Assembly (NCBI RefSeq): GCF_017347095.1
Contig: NZ_JADPRZ010000017.1
Span: forward strand, 1 to 61,138
DNA length: 61,138 bases
Reading direction: 5' to 3'
DNA from: Sporosarcina sp. E16_8
GTDB lineage: Bacteria; Bacillota; Bacilli; Bacillales_A; Planococcaceae
This document shows positions 1 to 9,574 of this stretch, piece after piece; within the stretch, counting starts at the first letter, position 1, and every line of letters begins with the position of its first letter. The position numbers and the translations under genes were made by a program. Below the pieces are notes generated by a model. That model did no database searches and was not told the origin of the DNA. It was given only the letters and a program-made list of their open reading frames with translations.

Positions 1-688
1 TGTGCAAGATTTTACGTGGAGAGGCGGGCATGATAGCCTGCATTGGCAGAGCCAGGTCCTTGTGGTGCCTGGCTTCTTGGCTCGTGCATCTTGCCTGTAG
101 AGGCTCCATGTCAAATCAACTTGGAGTCTGCAGTATACTTTGCAATACTATGTATGAATCCTTTGCAATTCTCTGTACTTCGTTTTTGCAAAATACAGAT
201 GGCTGTACCCATATGCCCTTGAAGGCATGAAAGAATGAATAATAGTGCTATCCATCCCAGTGAACGTTGGAATAATTTTCTTCTGAAAGTATATGCTTAA
301 TTCATAAATCATTTAATTTCTTCTCTATAAAAATATACTATTCGATTTACATTATAATTATATCATTATTTCTTCATTTGATGTGTATTATTCTTACTAT
401 TCGTCATATTCCTGCATGACTATTAACGTAAAAAGTTCTACTAAAGTTTCATACGTTTTAATAGTAAAATTAGAAAAGCCAAAGAATCTCCATTTCAAGA
501 AATCCCTCGGCACACAATGATTTATTGCACTCCATTTTAATATAGACAGTCATTATGAGTATTTGGTCATTTGATTCAAAGCATCTATATTGCTGCGCGT
601 CAAAAAAAATGAGAATTCGAGCAAATAAATTTGTCCTTACATAGTTACCTGACAAACTGAACTGGATAAACTTGTAACACATGCTATA
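1..688. other. Left-edge region, no supported gene
   Basis: No convincing coding frame is visible. The first 230 bases are richer in G+C than the AT-rich stretch that follows. They carry a small hairpin with arms GCCAGG and CCTGGC near 50-72 and an open frame without a ribosome binding site. Bases 290-690 are very AT-rich and lead into the doxX-like gene. This may be the edge of a decayed gene. Confidence 0.3.
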
Positions 689-772
689 ATGAAAATAGTA
701 CTTATGATACTTTCATTCTATCTTTTATGCACAGAAATAAAGAATAACGATATTATATTAAGAGGTGGAGAC

Positions 773-1327
773 ATGGTTGAATTGAAGAATTCTAAGTTTG
801 GAAAGAATGTTATTGTCGAAGAAAACCCACTGTCAAGGTGGTTGTTTTCTAACACGACTTCCTCATGGATATGGTTAGTTTTAAGATTATACCTTGGTTA
901 TTCTTGGCTGATGGCTGGCATTGGAAAAGTTACTTCTGACGTATGGACTGGCGCTAAAGCTGGTGTTGCAATTGAAGGCTTTATGGGTGGTGCCCTTGCC
1001 AAAGCTGAGTCGGGGGACGTCGCGGGCTGGTATGCTTGGTTCCTAGAGAGCATCGTGATTCCAAACGCAGTCCCATTTTCTTATATGGTCGCTTGGGGTG
1101 AAGTGTTAATTGGACTGGGCTTAATCGTTGGGCTCTTAACAGGAATTGCAGCTTTCTTTGGTGCACTTATGAATATGTCTTTCTTATTGGCAGGTACCGT
1201 GAGTTCGAATCCCGTTATGTTTATAATTGCAGTATTCTTAATCCTAGCCTGGAAAGTTGCTGGTTGGTATGGACTAGATCGCTGGGTGTTGCCTCGCTTA
1301 GGAACACCATGGTCGTCAAAGAAATAA
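773..1327 (+). CDS. DoxX family membrane protein
   Basis: A 184-residue integral membrane protein of the DoxX/DoxD family, which includes the thiosulfate:quinone oxidoreductase small subunit and many poorly characterised redox-linked proteins. The sequence shows a polar N-terminus of about 30 residues, then hydrophobic segments near residues 32-50, 95-115, 118-140 and 147-165. The family-like stretches LRLYLGYSWLMAGIGK and WGEVLIGLGLIVG are present. I chose the ATG at 773 because AGGTGGAG sits just upstream; an in-frame ATG at 689 has no ribosome binding site and would add an unrelated hydrophobic leader. The gene stands alone and ends in a hairpin terminator. The substrate cannot be deduced. 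Confidence 0.85.
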   Translation: MVELKNSKFGKNVIVEENPLSRWLFSNTTSSWIWLVLRLYLGYSWLMAGIGKVTSDVWTGAKAGVAIEGFMGGALAKAESGDVAGWYAWFLESIVIPNAVPFSYMVAWGEVLIGLGLIVGLLTGIAAFFGALMNMSFLLAGTVSSNPVMFIIAVFLILAWKVAGWYGLDRWVLPRLGTPWSSKK

Positions 1328-1344
1328 ATGGTATAAATTAGATG

Positions 1345-1378
1345 ATATCCCAAGTTTATTTACTTGGGATATTTTTTA
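1345..1378 (+). terminator. Rho-independent terminator of the doxX-like gene
   Basis: Arms ATATCCCAAG (1345-1354) and CTTGGGATAT (1363-1372) with an 8-base loop, followed by a T-rich run. It starts 17 bases after the stop codon of the preceding gene. Confidence 0.85.
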
Positions 1379-1404
1379 TACACCCTACTTTTTGCCTAAA
1401 AAGA

Positions 1405-1540
1405 GCTACCTGTTTCAGACAATAAGTCGAACAAATCACATAGTCGATTAGTAATACAAAAAGGAATAAAAAACACAAAGATATTAATCGATTTTTGTAC
1501 TCTTATACAATTGCATTGTATAAGAGTAGTTACGCGTACC
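1405..1540. repeat. Degenerate MITE-like repeat, family A copy 1
   Basis: This stretch matches the family A intergenic repeat in order and spacing: a left end CTACCTGTTTCAGACA, a middle AATACAAAAAGGAATAAA, a TATTAATCGATTTTTGTA block, TTATACAATTGCATTGTA and a right end resembling ACGCGTACC. It lies just past the 3-prime end of cydC. It is the most diverged copy in the window. Confidence 0.55.
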
Positions 1541-1577
1541 GCCATCTAACACTATGGAGATTCCAAGATGCCAAGTT

Positions 1578-3305
1578 TTAGTTTACAAAAAACACGCTCT
1601 GTTCAATTTGTTTCATTTCATAGAAGTAACCTTTTTTATCCATCAACTCTTCAAATGTTCCAGCCTCGACTAGGGTTCCATGGTCCATCACAATGATTTG
1701 ATTCATCTTCTCTAAACCTGTTAAGCGATGGCTTACGACAATAACAGTATCCTCTTTTGCTTTTTCAAATAGATAGCCCATAATATGTGCCTCGGTTAAT
1801 GCATCAATGGATGAGGTTGGCTCATCTAATAGCCATAGAGGCGATTGTATAAGCAAGGCACGGGAAATAGCCAGACGTTGTTTTTCTCCACCCGAAAGAT
1901 TCTCCCCTTTTTCTAAGACTTTATCATCTAAGGAAAAGTGTCCAAGCTTCACTTTCTTCAACATGAATTCCATTTCTGTATCACTTAATCCACCACTAGC
2001 AAGCAGTAAATTATCTCGAATTGTTCCATAGAAAAAATGATTTTCTTGTAATACTACATTTGTCTTCTGCCAAATAGACTCCTGTGATAAATGATCAATT
2101 GAATCATTGTTAAAACGAATCTGACCTTGGTCTACACTATAAAACTTTAAAAGCAACTGCAACAACGTCGATTTTCCAGAACCACTAGGGCCGACTATGG
2201 CTGTTTTTGAACCAGCTGGAAATGCTAAGGTTACATTTGTTAACGTATTACGTGTTTCATCTGGAAAAGCAAAAGTTACATTCTTCAATTCAATCGAAGG
2301 AACCCCTTGAATAGATCGGTTTTCAAAAACTTCTTGTGATTTATCCTGTTCAGAGTCATTACCAACAACTGCGGTAAGTCTAGACGCTGCTTGCCGACTT
2401 TCTTCTAAATAGCTTGGGAAAGCTGCCATAGAAGTTGTATTTTCAAAAACTGTCAATGAAACCATGGCAAACATAGCAAGGTAAATCCCATCCAGTCGAC
2501 CATCTGCCACTAAATAAGCGCCAACACCTAGAACAAGCAATGATATGAGAAGCGATAGAAACTTGTTGGCAGCCTGACTGAACAAGTTATGAATACTTTC
2601 ACGTTCTTGTTCATCCAAGTAGGCCTGTACAGATTGATGTAGTTCGCCTTCTTTTTCTTCTAGTTGTTGGTGTATTTTTAAATCACGAAAGCCATAAAGA
2701 AACTCTGTCACTTTGGTAGACAATTCCCCGCGTCTCTGTCTCACCAGTCGATCCACTTTTCGTTGCGTTAAAGCAAAGATTGATGGAACAACAAAGGTAG
2801 TTACTATCAGACCGACGAATACGATTAAAGCTACTTCTATTGAAAACAGCGCTGTAAAAAAGATTGTACATAAAAATACTAATAGTAAAACAACCGGTGG
2901 GTAAAAAACACGCAAAAAGAAATTTTGTAATGCCTCCACATCACCCACTACCCTAGCAAGAAGATCTCCGCTTCTATATTTGCGGAAAATAGTTGGTGCT
3001 AATGGTTCTAACTGCTCGTAAAAAGAAACACGCATATTACTTAACATCGTAAATGTGCCTCGATGTGAAAAATAGCGTTCTCCGTAACGACCTAATGCGG
3101 ATATAATCCCTAACATTTTTACCGACGCAACGATGATCATTAACGTAAAAATTGAAGGTGTTAAAGCCGCCTTGGAGATCAAATACCCACTGGATGCAAA
3201 TAGACCTACAGCTGTTATCCCAGCTATAAATCCGCAGAGAATAGAATAGAAAATATCCTTTTTTTCTACGAATAATATCTTGATAACATATCCTAAGTTA
3301 TTCAA
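1578..3305 (-). CDS. cydC: Thiol reductant ABC exporter subunit CydC
   Basis: CydC forms with CydD the heterodimeric exporter of cysteine/glutathione-type thiols (and haem-linked functions) needed to assemble cytochrome bd. The 575-residue protein has an N-terminal six-helix type-1 ABC exporter membrane domain (about residues 15-310). A nucleotide-binding domain follows, with Walker A GPSGSGKST, signature LSGGEKQRLAISRALL and Walker B LWLLDEPTSSID. The start codon overlaps the cydD stop by 4 bases, so the two are translationally coupled. It is the last gene of the cydABSDC run. Length and domain order are normal for the family. Confidence 0.93.
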   Translation of the reverse strand: MNNLGYVIKILFVEKKDIFYSILCGFIAGITAVGLFASSGYLISKAALTPSIFTLMIIVASVKMLGIISALGRYGERYFSHRGTFTMLSNMRVSFYEQLEPLAPTIFRKYRSGDLLARVVGDVEALQNFFLRVFYPPVVLLLVFLCTIFFTALFSIEVALIVFVGLIVTTFVVPSIFALTQRKVDRLVRQRRGELSTKVTEFLYGFRDLKIHQQLEEKEGELHQSVQAYLDEQERESIHNLFSQAANKFLSLLISLLVLGVGAYLVADGRLDGIYLAMFAMVSLTVFENTTSMAAFPSYLEESRQAASRLTAVVGNDSEQDKSQEVFENRSIQGVPSIELKNVTFAFPDETRNTLTNVTLAFPAGSKTAIVGPSGSGKSTLLQLLLKFYSVDQGQIRFNNDSIDHLSQESIWQKTNVVLQENHFFYGTIRDNLLLASGGLSDTEMEFMLKKVKLGHFSLDDKVLEKGENLSGGEKQRLAISRALLIQSPLWLLDEPTSSIDALTEAHIMGYLFEKAKEDTVIVVSHRLTGLEKMNQIIVMDHGTLVEAGTFEELMDKKGYFYEMKQIEQSVFFVN

Positions 3306-5032
3306 TTTGCCATCCCTCCTTGTTGAACAGACACCATATTACGATAGGTTTCCACTGATTCCTGCAGTTCTTCATGTGTGCCAGTTGCTAAGAGTTCTCC
3401 GTTGTCCAAGAAAATAATCTTGTCGGCATTTTTAATCGTATGAAGCCTATGGGCAACTGTGATAACCGCGGATTCTTTAGACAGTTCCTGAATTGAAGCT
3501 TGCAGGATCTTCTCAGTCCGAAGATCGAGGCCAGTTGTCGGCTCATCAAACAGAATGATAGACGGACTTTTCAGGAATGCTCTAGCGATGGCAATTCGTT
3601 GTTTTTCTCCACCTGAAAGGTCTCTTCCCCCTTCTCCAATAGGTGTATCATAGCCATGTTCAAGTGAATCCACCAACTCGGAAATACCAGCCTTTTCAGC
3701 AGCTTGTACGATTTCTACTCGAGTCGCATCCAAACGTCCGCCAATCGCAATGTTTTCTGCAATTGTCCCTGAAAATAAATAAGGATTTTGTGAAATATAA
3801 CTTAATCGATCAAACCAATCTTTCTCTTTAAAGTTTGACCTTGGTTTCCCATTGATAAGCATTTCTCCCTCTGAAACCGATACAAGTCCAGCAATCACAT
3901 TTAAAAGGGTCGATTTCCCCGCGCCAGTTTTTCCGACAATGGCTACTTGTTCATTTGGACCAATTTCTAGTTGGATGTTTTTTAATGTAAATGCATCTTC
4001 TCCATAAGTAAATCCTGCACCGCGTAATTCAATTGCTAGTGGTACTACTCTTTCCAAGCTTTCCGTTCCCCATAAAACAGGTTTTTCTGTTTCAGTTAGT
4101 TCATCTGCTAGCTTTTTAGCTGCCCCCATACTGCCCCTCCCCGTATGAAAAGCACTACCCAAGTCTTTCAATTTCGTGTAAAATTCTGGAGCTAATACTA
4201 ACATGAAGAACGCGGTTAAAAATGTAATATCCTGAAATATGATTAAACGAAGGGCAAGTTCTAGAGCAATGATCCCCATGCTTAGCATCGAAATGAATTC
4301 CAATACTAAGGAGTTTTGAAATGCAATTTTAAGTACTTCCATCGTCGCATCACGAAAATCAAGACTACTTTTTCGTATCGTTTCTTTTTGTTCTTTGGAA
4401 CGACCAAGTAATTTAAGTGTTGTCAATCCCTGTAACGTATCAAGAAACCCTCCTGAAAAAGCAGCCATTTTATCCAATTGTTCTTCGGATTTGTCCTTTG
4501 TTTTGAAACCAATAATTATCATGAATAGCGGAATGAAAGGTGCAGTGATCATAATAATCAGTCCTGTGGCAATATGTTGTGTGAAGATAACGACTAAAAT
4601 GATGAGAGGAATGATCGTAGCTTGAATTACTTGTGGAATATAATTGCTAAAATAACTATCAATTTCATCCACAGTATCCATCATTACACTTACTTTTTTA
4701 CCGGACTGTCCTTGAAGTGATGATTGCGCCGTATTTTTAGAAAACTTATTTAAAAGTAATTTTCGTAGATTCCCTTTTACCTGTGAAGCCATTTTCACCC
4801 CAGTTCTCCCACTCAAATACTGAAGGACTGTTCTTGCGAAAAACGCGAAGAACAATCCTATCAATAGCGGTACAATATCAGAGAATGTAGCGTCTTTTAA
4901 AAAAATACGATCCACAACTGCGACCAACAAATAACTTTGTCCAATGATTGCCACACCTGTTGTGACCGCAAAAATGACTATGAGAACCAGCTTTCTTTTC
5001 TGCTCTAATGCTAATTCCTTAAGTCCAACCAT
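3302..5032 (-). CDS. cydD: Thiol reductant ABC exporter subunit CydD
   Basis: A 576-residue ABC half-transporter that pairs with CydC in the membrane to export reduced thiols for cytochrome bd maturation. The membrane domain covers about residues 15-310. The ATPase domain has Walker A GKTGAGKST, signature DLSGGEKQRIAIARAFL and Walker B IILFDEPTTGLD. The start is an ATG preceded by GGGAGGTAAAAGCA. It lies about 90 bases downstream of cydS, in the same direction as cydA and cydB. This order (cydA-cydB-cydD-cydC) is the Bacillus arrangement. Nothing is unusual in the sequence. Confidence 0.93.
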   Translation of the reverse strand: MVGLKELALEQKRKLVLIVIFAVTTGVAIIGQSYLLVAVVDRIFLKDATFSDIVPLLIGLFFAFFARTVLQYLSGRTGVKMASQVKGNLRKLLLNKFSKNTAQSSLQGQSGKKVSVMMDTVDEIDSYFSNYIPQVIQATIIPLIILVVIFTQHIATGLIIMITAPFIPLFMIIIGFKTKDKSEEQLDKMAAFSGGFLDTLQGLTTLKLLGRSKEQKETIRKSSLDFRDATMEVLKIAFQNSLVLEFISMLSMGIIALELALRLIIFQDITFLTAFFMLVLAPEFYTKLKDLGSAFHTGRGSMGAAKKLADELTETEKPVLWGTESLERVVPLAIELRGAGFTYGEDAFTLKNIQLEIGPNEQVAIVGKTGAGKSTLLNVIAGLVSVSEGEMLINGKPRSNFKEKDWFDRLSYISQNPYLFSGTIAENIAIGGRLDATRVEIVQAAEKAGISELVDSLEHGYDTPIGEGGRDLSGGEKQRIAIARAFLKSPSIILFDEPTTGLDLRTEKILQASIQELSKESAVITVAHRLHTIKNADKIIFLDNGELLATGTHEELQESVETYRNMVSVQQGGMAN

Positions 5033-5123
5033 TGCTTTTACCTCCCAAAAAATGAGCTAATTTAGCGAAGTATTAAAGTAGCTAAAGTGGATATCAGAAT
5101 CCACTACTACTAAACCTTATACT

Positions 5124-5234
5124 TTATTTTTCTTTTGTAACAGTTCCATCTTTTGAAGCAACCCAAAATACAATAACGATTGCTGCAATGATTACGATAA
5201 ATGGAGCTACAAAGATTAGAAAGTCATGTAGCAT
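5124..5234 (-). CDS. cydS: Cytochrome bd oxidase small subunit CydS
   Basis: A 36-residue single-pass membrane peptide. The sequence begins MLHDFLIFVAPFIVI and ends in a charged tail SKDGTVTKEK. CydS is the small third subunit seen in the Geobacillus bd oxidase, where it binds alongside CydA. The pattern of a short N-terminus, the FLIxxAPF-like motif, one helix of about 20 residues and then a Trp and a polar end matches that family. Its ribosome binding site AAGGAGTGAG lies inside the last codons of cydB, 6 bases before its start is the cydB stop, and cydD follows. I rate the assignment as strong from position and sequence together. Confidence 0.85.
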   Translation of the reverse strand: MLHDFLIFVAPFIVIIAAIVIVFWVASKDGTVTKEK

Positions 5235-5239
5235 TCATC

Positions 5240-6271
5240 TCACTCCTTTTTCTTGTTTCCTTTGACATAATCTTTATCAAATAAGAAGAGTTTTAATAAC
5301 AGAAAGATTGAAGGTACTAGCAATATCAATCCTAAAATGAACACCACAATAAGTGAAATCGCCATTGCATCATTAGTAAATCCTTCGTAAATCGTTAAAT
5401 ATGGATATAGTAAGTACGGATAAAGGGAAATTCCATACGCATAAAAGGCTAGAGCAAACTGCCCTACTAATAGGCCAACTGCTAATCCATATTTTTTCCG
5501 CTTCCAAGTAAGCCATACCGTACCAATCCATAATAGGAATGATAATCCAAACATCCACCATAAATTTAGAATACGATCAAAATGTTCCGGATTGTGAGAA
5601 CTTAATTCGTAAATGATACCTACTGCAGCAATGATTAAAGGGAAAGCCCAGAACATTGCATATTTCCGCATTAGGTTTGTTGCTCCTGTATCTTCTGCTT
5701 TATTCGAATACCAGGTAAGGAATACAGCCGATATAAACAGGACTGCAACGATAGATAAAACGACAACCGACCATGTTAAAGGACTCGTAAACAATGCTCC
5801 ATAGTCTAAAACAGGATTACCATCAATAATGGAAATAAATCCACCTTCAGAAATGGTAAGCACTATGGATAATGCTGCCGGGACCAATACGCCTGCAATT
5901 CCATACATGAAGGCATATCCTTTATGCCCTTTATATCCTTTTGATCCGTACAGTTCAAATGCATAGTATGAACCACGAATAATCATTAAGATTAACGCAA
6001 TACTCGCTGGAACTAGAAGAACTGTTCCATAATAGAATGCAGTCTTAGGGAAAAATCCAACAATCCCAACAAAAAAGAATACGAAAAATACATTCGTAAC
6101 CTCCCAAACTGGAGATAAGTATCGCTGGATAACTTTTGAAACGACATGTTGTTTACCAGTGATTATACTGTAAGCGTTAAAAAATCCTGCGCCAAAATCA
6201 ATTGATCCCAAGATGACATATCCAAATAGAAATGTCCAAAGTACTGAAATCCCTATTATTTCTAAACTCAT
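5240..6271 (-). CDS. cydB: Cytochrome bd ubiquinol/menaquinol oxidase subunit II
   Basis: A 343-residue, multi-helix membrane subunit of bd-type terminal oxidase, the partner of CydA in quinol oxidation and oxygen reduction. The N-terminus (ISVLWTFLFGYVILGSIDFG) is the CydB hallmark, with the conserved GxxDFGxG-type motif. About eight to nine hydrophobic helices follow, then a lysine-rich cytoplasmic end. Its ATG overlaps the cydA stop by 4 bases and cydS follows within 6 bases, so cydA, cydB and cydS are clearly co-translated. Confidence 0.93.
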   Translation of the reverse strand: MSLEIIGISVLWTFLFGYVILGSIDFGAGFFNAYSIITGKQHVVSKVIQRYLSPVWEVTNVFFVFFFVGIVGFFPKTAFYYGTVLLVPASIALILMIIRGSYYAFELYGSKGYKGHKGYAFMYGIAGVLVPAALSIVLTISEGGFISIIDGNPVLDYGALFTSPLTWSVVVLSIVAVLFISAVFLTWYSNKAEDTGATNLMRKYAMFWAFPLIIAAVGIIYELSSHNPEHFDRILNLWWMFGLSFLLWIGTVWLTWKRKKYGLAVGLLVGQFALAFYAYGISLYPYLLYPYLTIYEGFTNDAMAISLIVVFILGLILLVPSIFLLLKLFLFDKDYVKGNKKKE

Positions 6272-7617
6272 GTTGTTTCACCGCCTTGTGCAGCTTCTTG
6301 TTGTTCAAGTTCTAGCTCAACTGGATTATTCTTAAACATCCGACGAAGTACGACTATGGTTCCAATTCCTAAAAACAAATACAAAGTCGCGAAAAGAATG
6401 ACCATTAATCCAACATAATCACTGGATGTTGCTGCTTCTTCGATTGTCATGATTCCACGTAGAATCCATGGTTGTCGACCTACTTCAGCCATCCACCAGC
6501 CGGCTTCGATCGCAAGGAAGGATAGAGGACCTCCAAGAACAATGAGCCAACGATACCAGTTAGATTTCACGAAAGACCATGCCCGTTTCATTCCTATCCA
6601 ATAGACCAGAGAAAGAACTACCATGAATCCTCCAATCGTAACCATTAAATCGAAAAAGTAATGGATAATAAGTGGTGGCGTTTCTTCTTCTGGAAATTGG
6701 TCTAATCCAATCACCACTGAATTTGGATTTCCATTTGCAAGGATACTGAGACCATAGGGTATCTTGAGCTCATATTTCACTTCTCCTTCATCATCCAAAA
6801 TCCCATACATCAGAAGTGGTGCGCCTTCTTCCGTTTCAAAATGCCACTCGGCTGCAGCTAATTTTTCTGGTTGGTACTCTGCTAAATATTTACCTGAAAA
6901 ATCTCCGATTAACGCTGCTGCAATGGAGAACACAAGTCCTATTTTCATTGTCATGTACAGTGATTTCTTATGATAAATATGGTTCGAACCTTTTAATATT
7001 TTGTATGCCGCAATGGATGCAAGCATAAATGCGGCTGTCATAAAGGACGTTGCAAGTACATGGGACACTTTCGTCGGCATCGCCGGGGTAAACATTGCAG
7101 CAATTGGATTTACATTTGTGAGTTGCCCATTAACAATATCAAAGCCTTGTGGCGAATTCATAAATGCGTTTAACACGGTAATGAATAGCCCCGAAGCGGC
7201 CGCACCAAGTACAACGGGAATAAGAAGTAAAAAGTGTTTACGTTTGTCTTCAAATCGATCTCCCGTGTATGCATAAATCCCTAAAAAGATAGCTTCAAAG
7301 AAGAAAGCGAATACTTCCAAGAATAGGGGTAGTGCTATAATATTTCCTGCCAGTTCCATGAAATTTGGCCAAAGTAATGAAAGTTGTAATCCGATTGCTG
7401 TTCCAGTTACAACACCTACAGCAACGGTGACAGCAAACCCACGGGCCCAACGTTTGGCCATTAATAGATAATGTTCGTCTTTTTTCTTAATGCCCACCCA
7501 ATGTGCAATCATGATCATGAGTGGGACACCTACACCGATTGTTGCGTAAATAATGTGAAATGAAAGGGTTAGTAGTGTTAGTACACGGCTACCAAATACT
7601 GGATCGTCAAACAACAA
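6268..7617 (-). CDS. cydA: Cytochrome bd oxidase subunit I (short-Q-loop, YthA/CbdA type)
   Basis: The haem-bearing subunit of a bd-type quinol oxidase, related to Bacillus YthA and Geobacillus CbdA. Visible landmarks are the early haem-ligand His in LTLSFHIIYA (residue 21 with the start used here), GTAIGLQLSLLWPNF, the helix EVFAFFFEAIFLGIYAY and GRQPWILRGIMT, the last typical of CydA. The quinol loop is short. The likely start is the TTG at 7617: AAGGAGG lies 9 bases upstream. A longer frame beginning with TTG at 7641 would place that ribosome binding site inside codons 3-5. With the chosen start the protein is 449 residues, followed by cydB and cydS. Confidence 0.9.
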   Translation of the reverse strand: MLFDDPVFGSRVLTLLTLSFHIIYATIGVGVPLMIMIAHWVGIKKKDEHYLLMAKRWARGFAVTVAVGVVTGTAIGLQLSLLWPNFMELAGNIIALPLFLEVFAFFFEAIFLGIYAYTGDRFEDKRKHFLLLIPVVLGAAASGLFITVLNAFMNSPQGFDIVNGQLTNVNPIAAMFTPAMPTKVSHVLATSFMTAAFMLASIAAYKILKGSNHIYHKKSLYMTMKIGLVFSIAAALIGDFSGKYLAEYQPEKLAAAEWHFETEEGAPLLMYGILDDEGEVKYELKIPYGLSILANGNPNSVVIGLDQFPEEETPPLIIHYFFDLMVTIGGFMVVLSLVYWIGMKRAWSFVKSNWYRWLIVLGGPLSFLAIEAGWWMAEVGRQPWILRGIMTIEEAATSSDYVGLMVILFATLYLFLGIGTIVVLRRMFKNNPVELELEQQEAAQGGETT

Positions 7618-7641
7618 TTTTAATTCCCTCCTTTTACTCAA

Positions 7642-8085
7642 AACATTTTCACAAGCTCAGGTTTGAGTATAGTATAAAACTTGAGTTACGCTATAATTAA
7701 TTTCATCTGTAATCCAATTTTAACTGCATTTGAATGCTAGTAGGTGTATATCTTGTGACAGTAACGACGATCATGTGAACGCGATAGTTCATTTAAGTTT
7801 TCGGAGTTAGGAGGACAAGTCTTTTTTAGTTATTTTATCCGAAGAAGGGAGTGTTTTCTTCGATTATGCCATCACTAGGAGTAGATTCACTAAATAGAAG
7901 TGCCTTAATTGTGAAGCACATTAAAGAGATTGGAAGCAGTGCTAATGATGTGTATGTACAATATAGAAAGAACTCAGTAATTGCATAGCCAATTAAACAA
8001 ATCATCTACTCAATTAGTAATCATGAATTGAAAAAGATTCATTTGATTTCAATAAGTAAAGTGTCGTCGCAATGATATAAAAAAA
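7642..8085. other. Intergenic region upstream of cydA, no firm gene
   Basis: The cydA-proximal part should hold the cyd promoter on the minus strand; TTGTGAAAATG near 7643-7653 looks like half of a Rex-type site, but no full palindrome is visible. A 40-45-codon open frame on the plus strand ends at 7988 (start GTG 7851 or ATG 7866). It has no well-spaced ribosome binding site and no family I recognise. It could be a fragment or a very small gene. Confidence 0.25.
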
Positions 8086-8118
8086 TAGAATCAGCCATTT
8101 CCTACATGGCTAATTCTA
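8086..8118. terminator. Bidirectional hairpin terminator
   Basis: Arms 8086-8098 and 8106-8118 pair over 13 bases with one mismatch (TAGAATCAGCCAT against ATGGCTAATTCTA). The hairpin is flanked by AAAAAA on the left and TTATTT on the right, so it can act on either strand. On the minus strand it lies about 130 bases past the patB-like gene. Confidence 0.7.
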
Positions 8119-8246
8119 TTATTTACACTGCAAATTGTATTGTTGGAAACTTCACCTACTCGGTTCAACTCTACCTATTCCAAAGTAGTGCCCATCATTT
8201 CCACTTCGTATGATTTGCCCCTTTTTGAAAAAGTGGTACCTGAAAT

Positions 8247-9437
8247 TCAGATAGGATCTTTGACCGTGATTGAATGGACCGCTTCCTTCATTTGTTGAAC
8301 CGCTTTCTCTACAGTTGAGCGAGAGCAAGCAAGGTTCATACGGACAAATCCTTCGCCGCCAGGGCCAAAAACATGCCCTTGATTCAATGCTACTTTTGCT
8401 TTGGAGAGGAATAGTTTCTCCAACTCTTCGGGCGTGAGTCCCAATTCCCGGCAATCAATCCAAGCCAGATAAGTCGCTTCTAATGGTAAAACTTTTAATA
8501 CGGGTAAATTGGATTTGAAATACTTCGTAATGAAGTGCAAGTTTCCTTCAACATAGTCAAGAACTTCTTCCAGCCATTGTCCACCGTGATTATACGCGGC
8601 CTCTGTGGCAAGCGCGCCAAATGAGTTCGGCATAGTAACAGCGTATTTATCACCCTCGGCTACAAACTTCTCTCTTAGCGCCTTGTTTGAAATAATGATA
8701 TTCGATGTTTGTAAACCTGCAAGATTAAATGTTTTACTTGGTGCCGTACAAATGATGCTATTGTCAGCAAACTGTTCTGAAATAGCCGCAAATGGAACAT
8801 GCTTTCCGGGTTTGAATACAAGATCCTGATGTATTTCATCCGATACAACAAGGACTCCACGTTCCAGACAGATGTCGCCGAGCCGTTTAAGTTCTGATTC
8901 CGTCCAAACACGGCCACCGGGATTTTGTGGATTACAAAGTAGAATCATTTTAACCGAAGAATCTATTTTTGAAATCAGATCCTCAAAGTCCATCTCATAT
9001 CTACCTTCTTTGAAAAGAAGAGGATTATATACGACCTGCCGATCATGATTTTGAATCGCTTTCATGAATGGATAGTATACTGGCGGTTGCACAATGATCT
9101 TGTCACCCGGCTCACTATAAGCTTGGACGATTAGATTTAACGCGGTAACGACCCCAGGACTATGACAAATCCACTCTTTTTCAACTGACCAATTATGTTG
9201 CTCTTTCATCCAATCGATTATTGCTTTATAATAGCTATTCTTCCTCATTGTATATCCGAAAATACCATGTTCTGCTTGGGACTGGATAGCTTTGACTACT
9301 TCATCTGGAACTTTAAAATCCATATCGGCAACCCACAGCGGAAGCAACTCTTTTTCACCGAACAATTCCTCTGTCGCATCCCACTTCACACTAGCCGTAT
9401 TCGAACGTTCAACCACTTTGTCAAAGTCGTATTTCAT
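8247..9437 (-). CDS. patB: PLP-dependent cystathionine beta-lyase / aminotransferase, MalY-PatB family
   Basis: A cytosolic fold-type I PLP enzyme of 396 residues. PatB/MalY proteins cleave C-S bonds of cystathionine or cysteine to give pyruvate (or homocysteine), ammonia and thiol. The N-terminal VKWD motif and LPLWVADMDF, the CNPQNPGGR loop, SDEIHQDL and the lysine in TAPSKTFNLAGLQ (about K235, the Schiff-base residue) are all present. The ATG start follows AAGGGGCG. It is a single gene between terminators. The exact substrate cannot be decided from sequence; an S-box or T-box is not visible upstream. Confidence 0.85.
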   Translation of the reverse strand: MKYDFDKVVERSNTASVKWDATEELFGEKELLPLWVADMDFKVPDEVVKAIQSQAEHGIFGYTMRKNSYYKAIIDWMKEQHNWSVEKEWICHSPGVVTALNLIVQAYSEPGDKIIVQPPVYYPFMKAIQNHDRQVVYNPLLFKEGRYEMDFEDLISKIDSSVKMILLCNPQNPGGRVWTESELKRLGDICLERGVLVVSDEIHQDLVFKPGKHVPFAAISEQFADNSIICTAPSKTFNLAGLQTSNIIISNKALREKFVAEGDKYAVTMPNSFGALATEAAYNHGGQWLEEVLDYVEGNLHFITKYFKSNLPVLKVLPLEATYLAWIDCRELGLTPEELEKLFLSKAKVALNQGHVFGPGGEGFVRMNLACSRSTVEKAVQQMKEAVHSITVKDPI

Positions 9438-9574
9438 AAAAAAATCGCCCCTTTTCTTACTAACCTGAATTTAATCGCAATGGAAAGGCTTAGTTTTTCT
9501 TTACTGAAAATCGAATTTCACGTCAAGTCTCTTAATTATGCAGCTCAGTAATGGAAGCTAATTTCAGGATATAG

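Noticed and set aside
30..230. 66-codon open frame at the left edge
   Set aside because: No ribosome binding site, Cys/Trp-rich composition unlike its surroundings, no recognisable motif.
7643..7700. Rex operator upstream of cydA
   Set aside because: Only a TTGTGAAAA half is visible; the matching inverted half is absent.
7851..7988. Possible 40-45-residue gene upstream of the cyd operon
   Set aside because: Purine-rich GAAGAAGGGA is wrongly spaced for both starts and the product matches nothing I know.
9438..9574. SAM (S-box) riboswitch before the patB-like gene
   Set aside because: No conserved S-box core or anti-terminator helices visible upstream of the gene.
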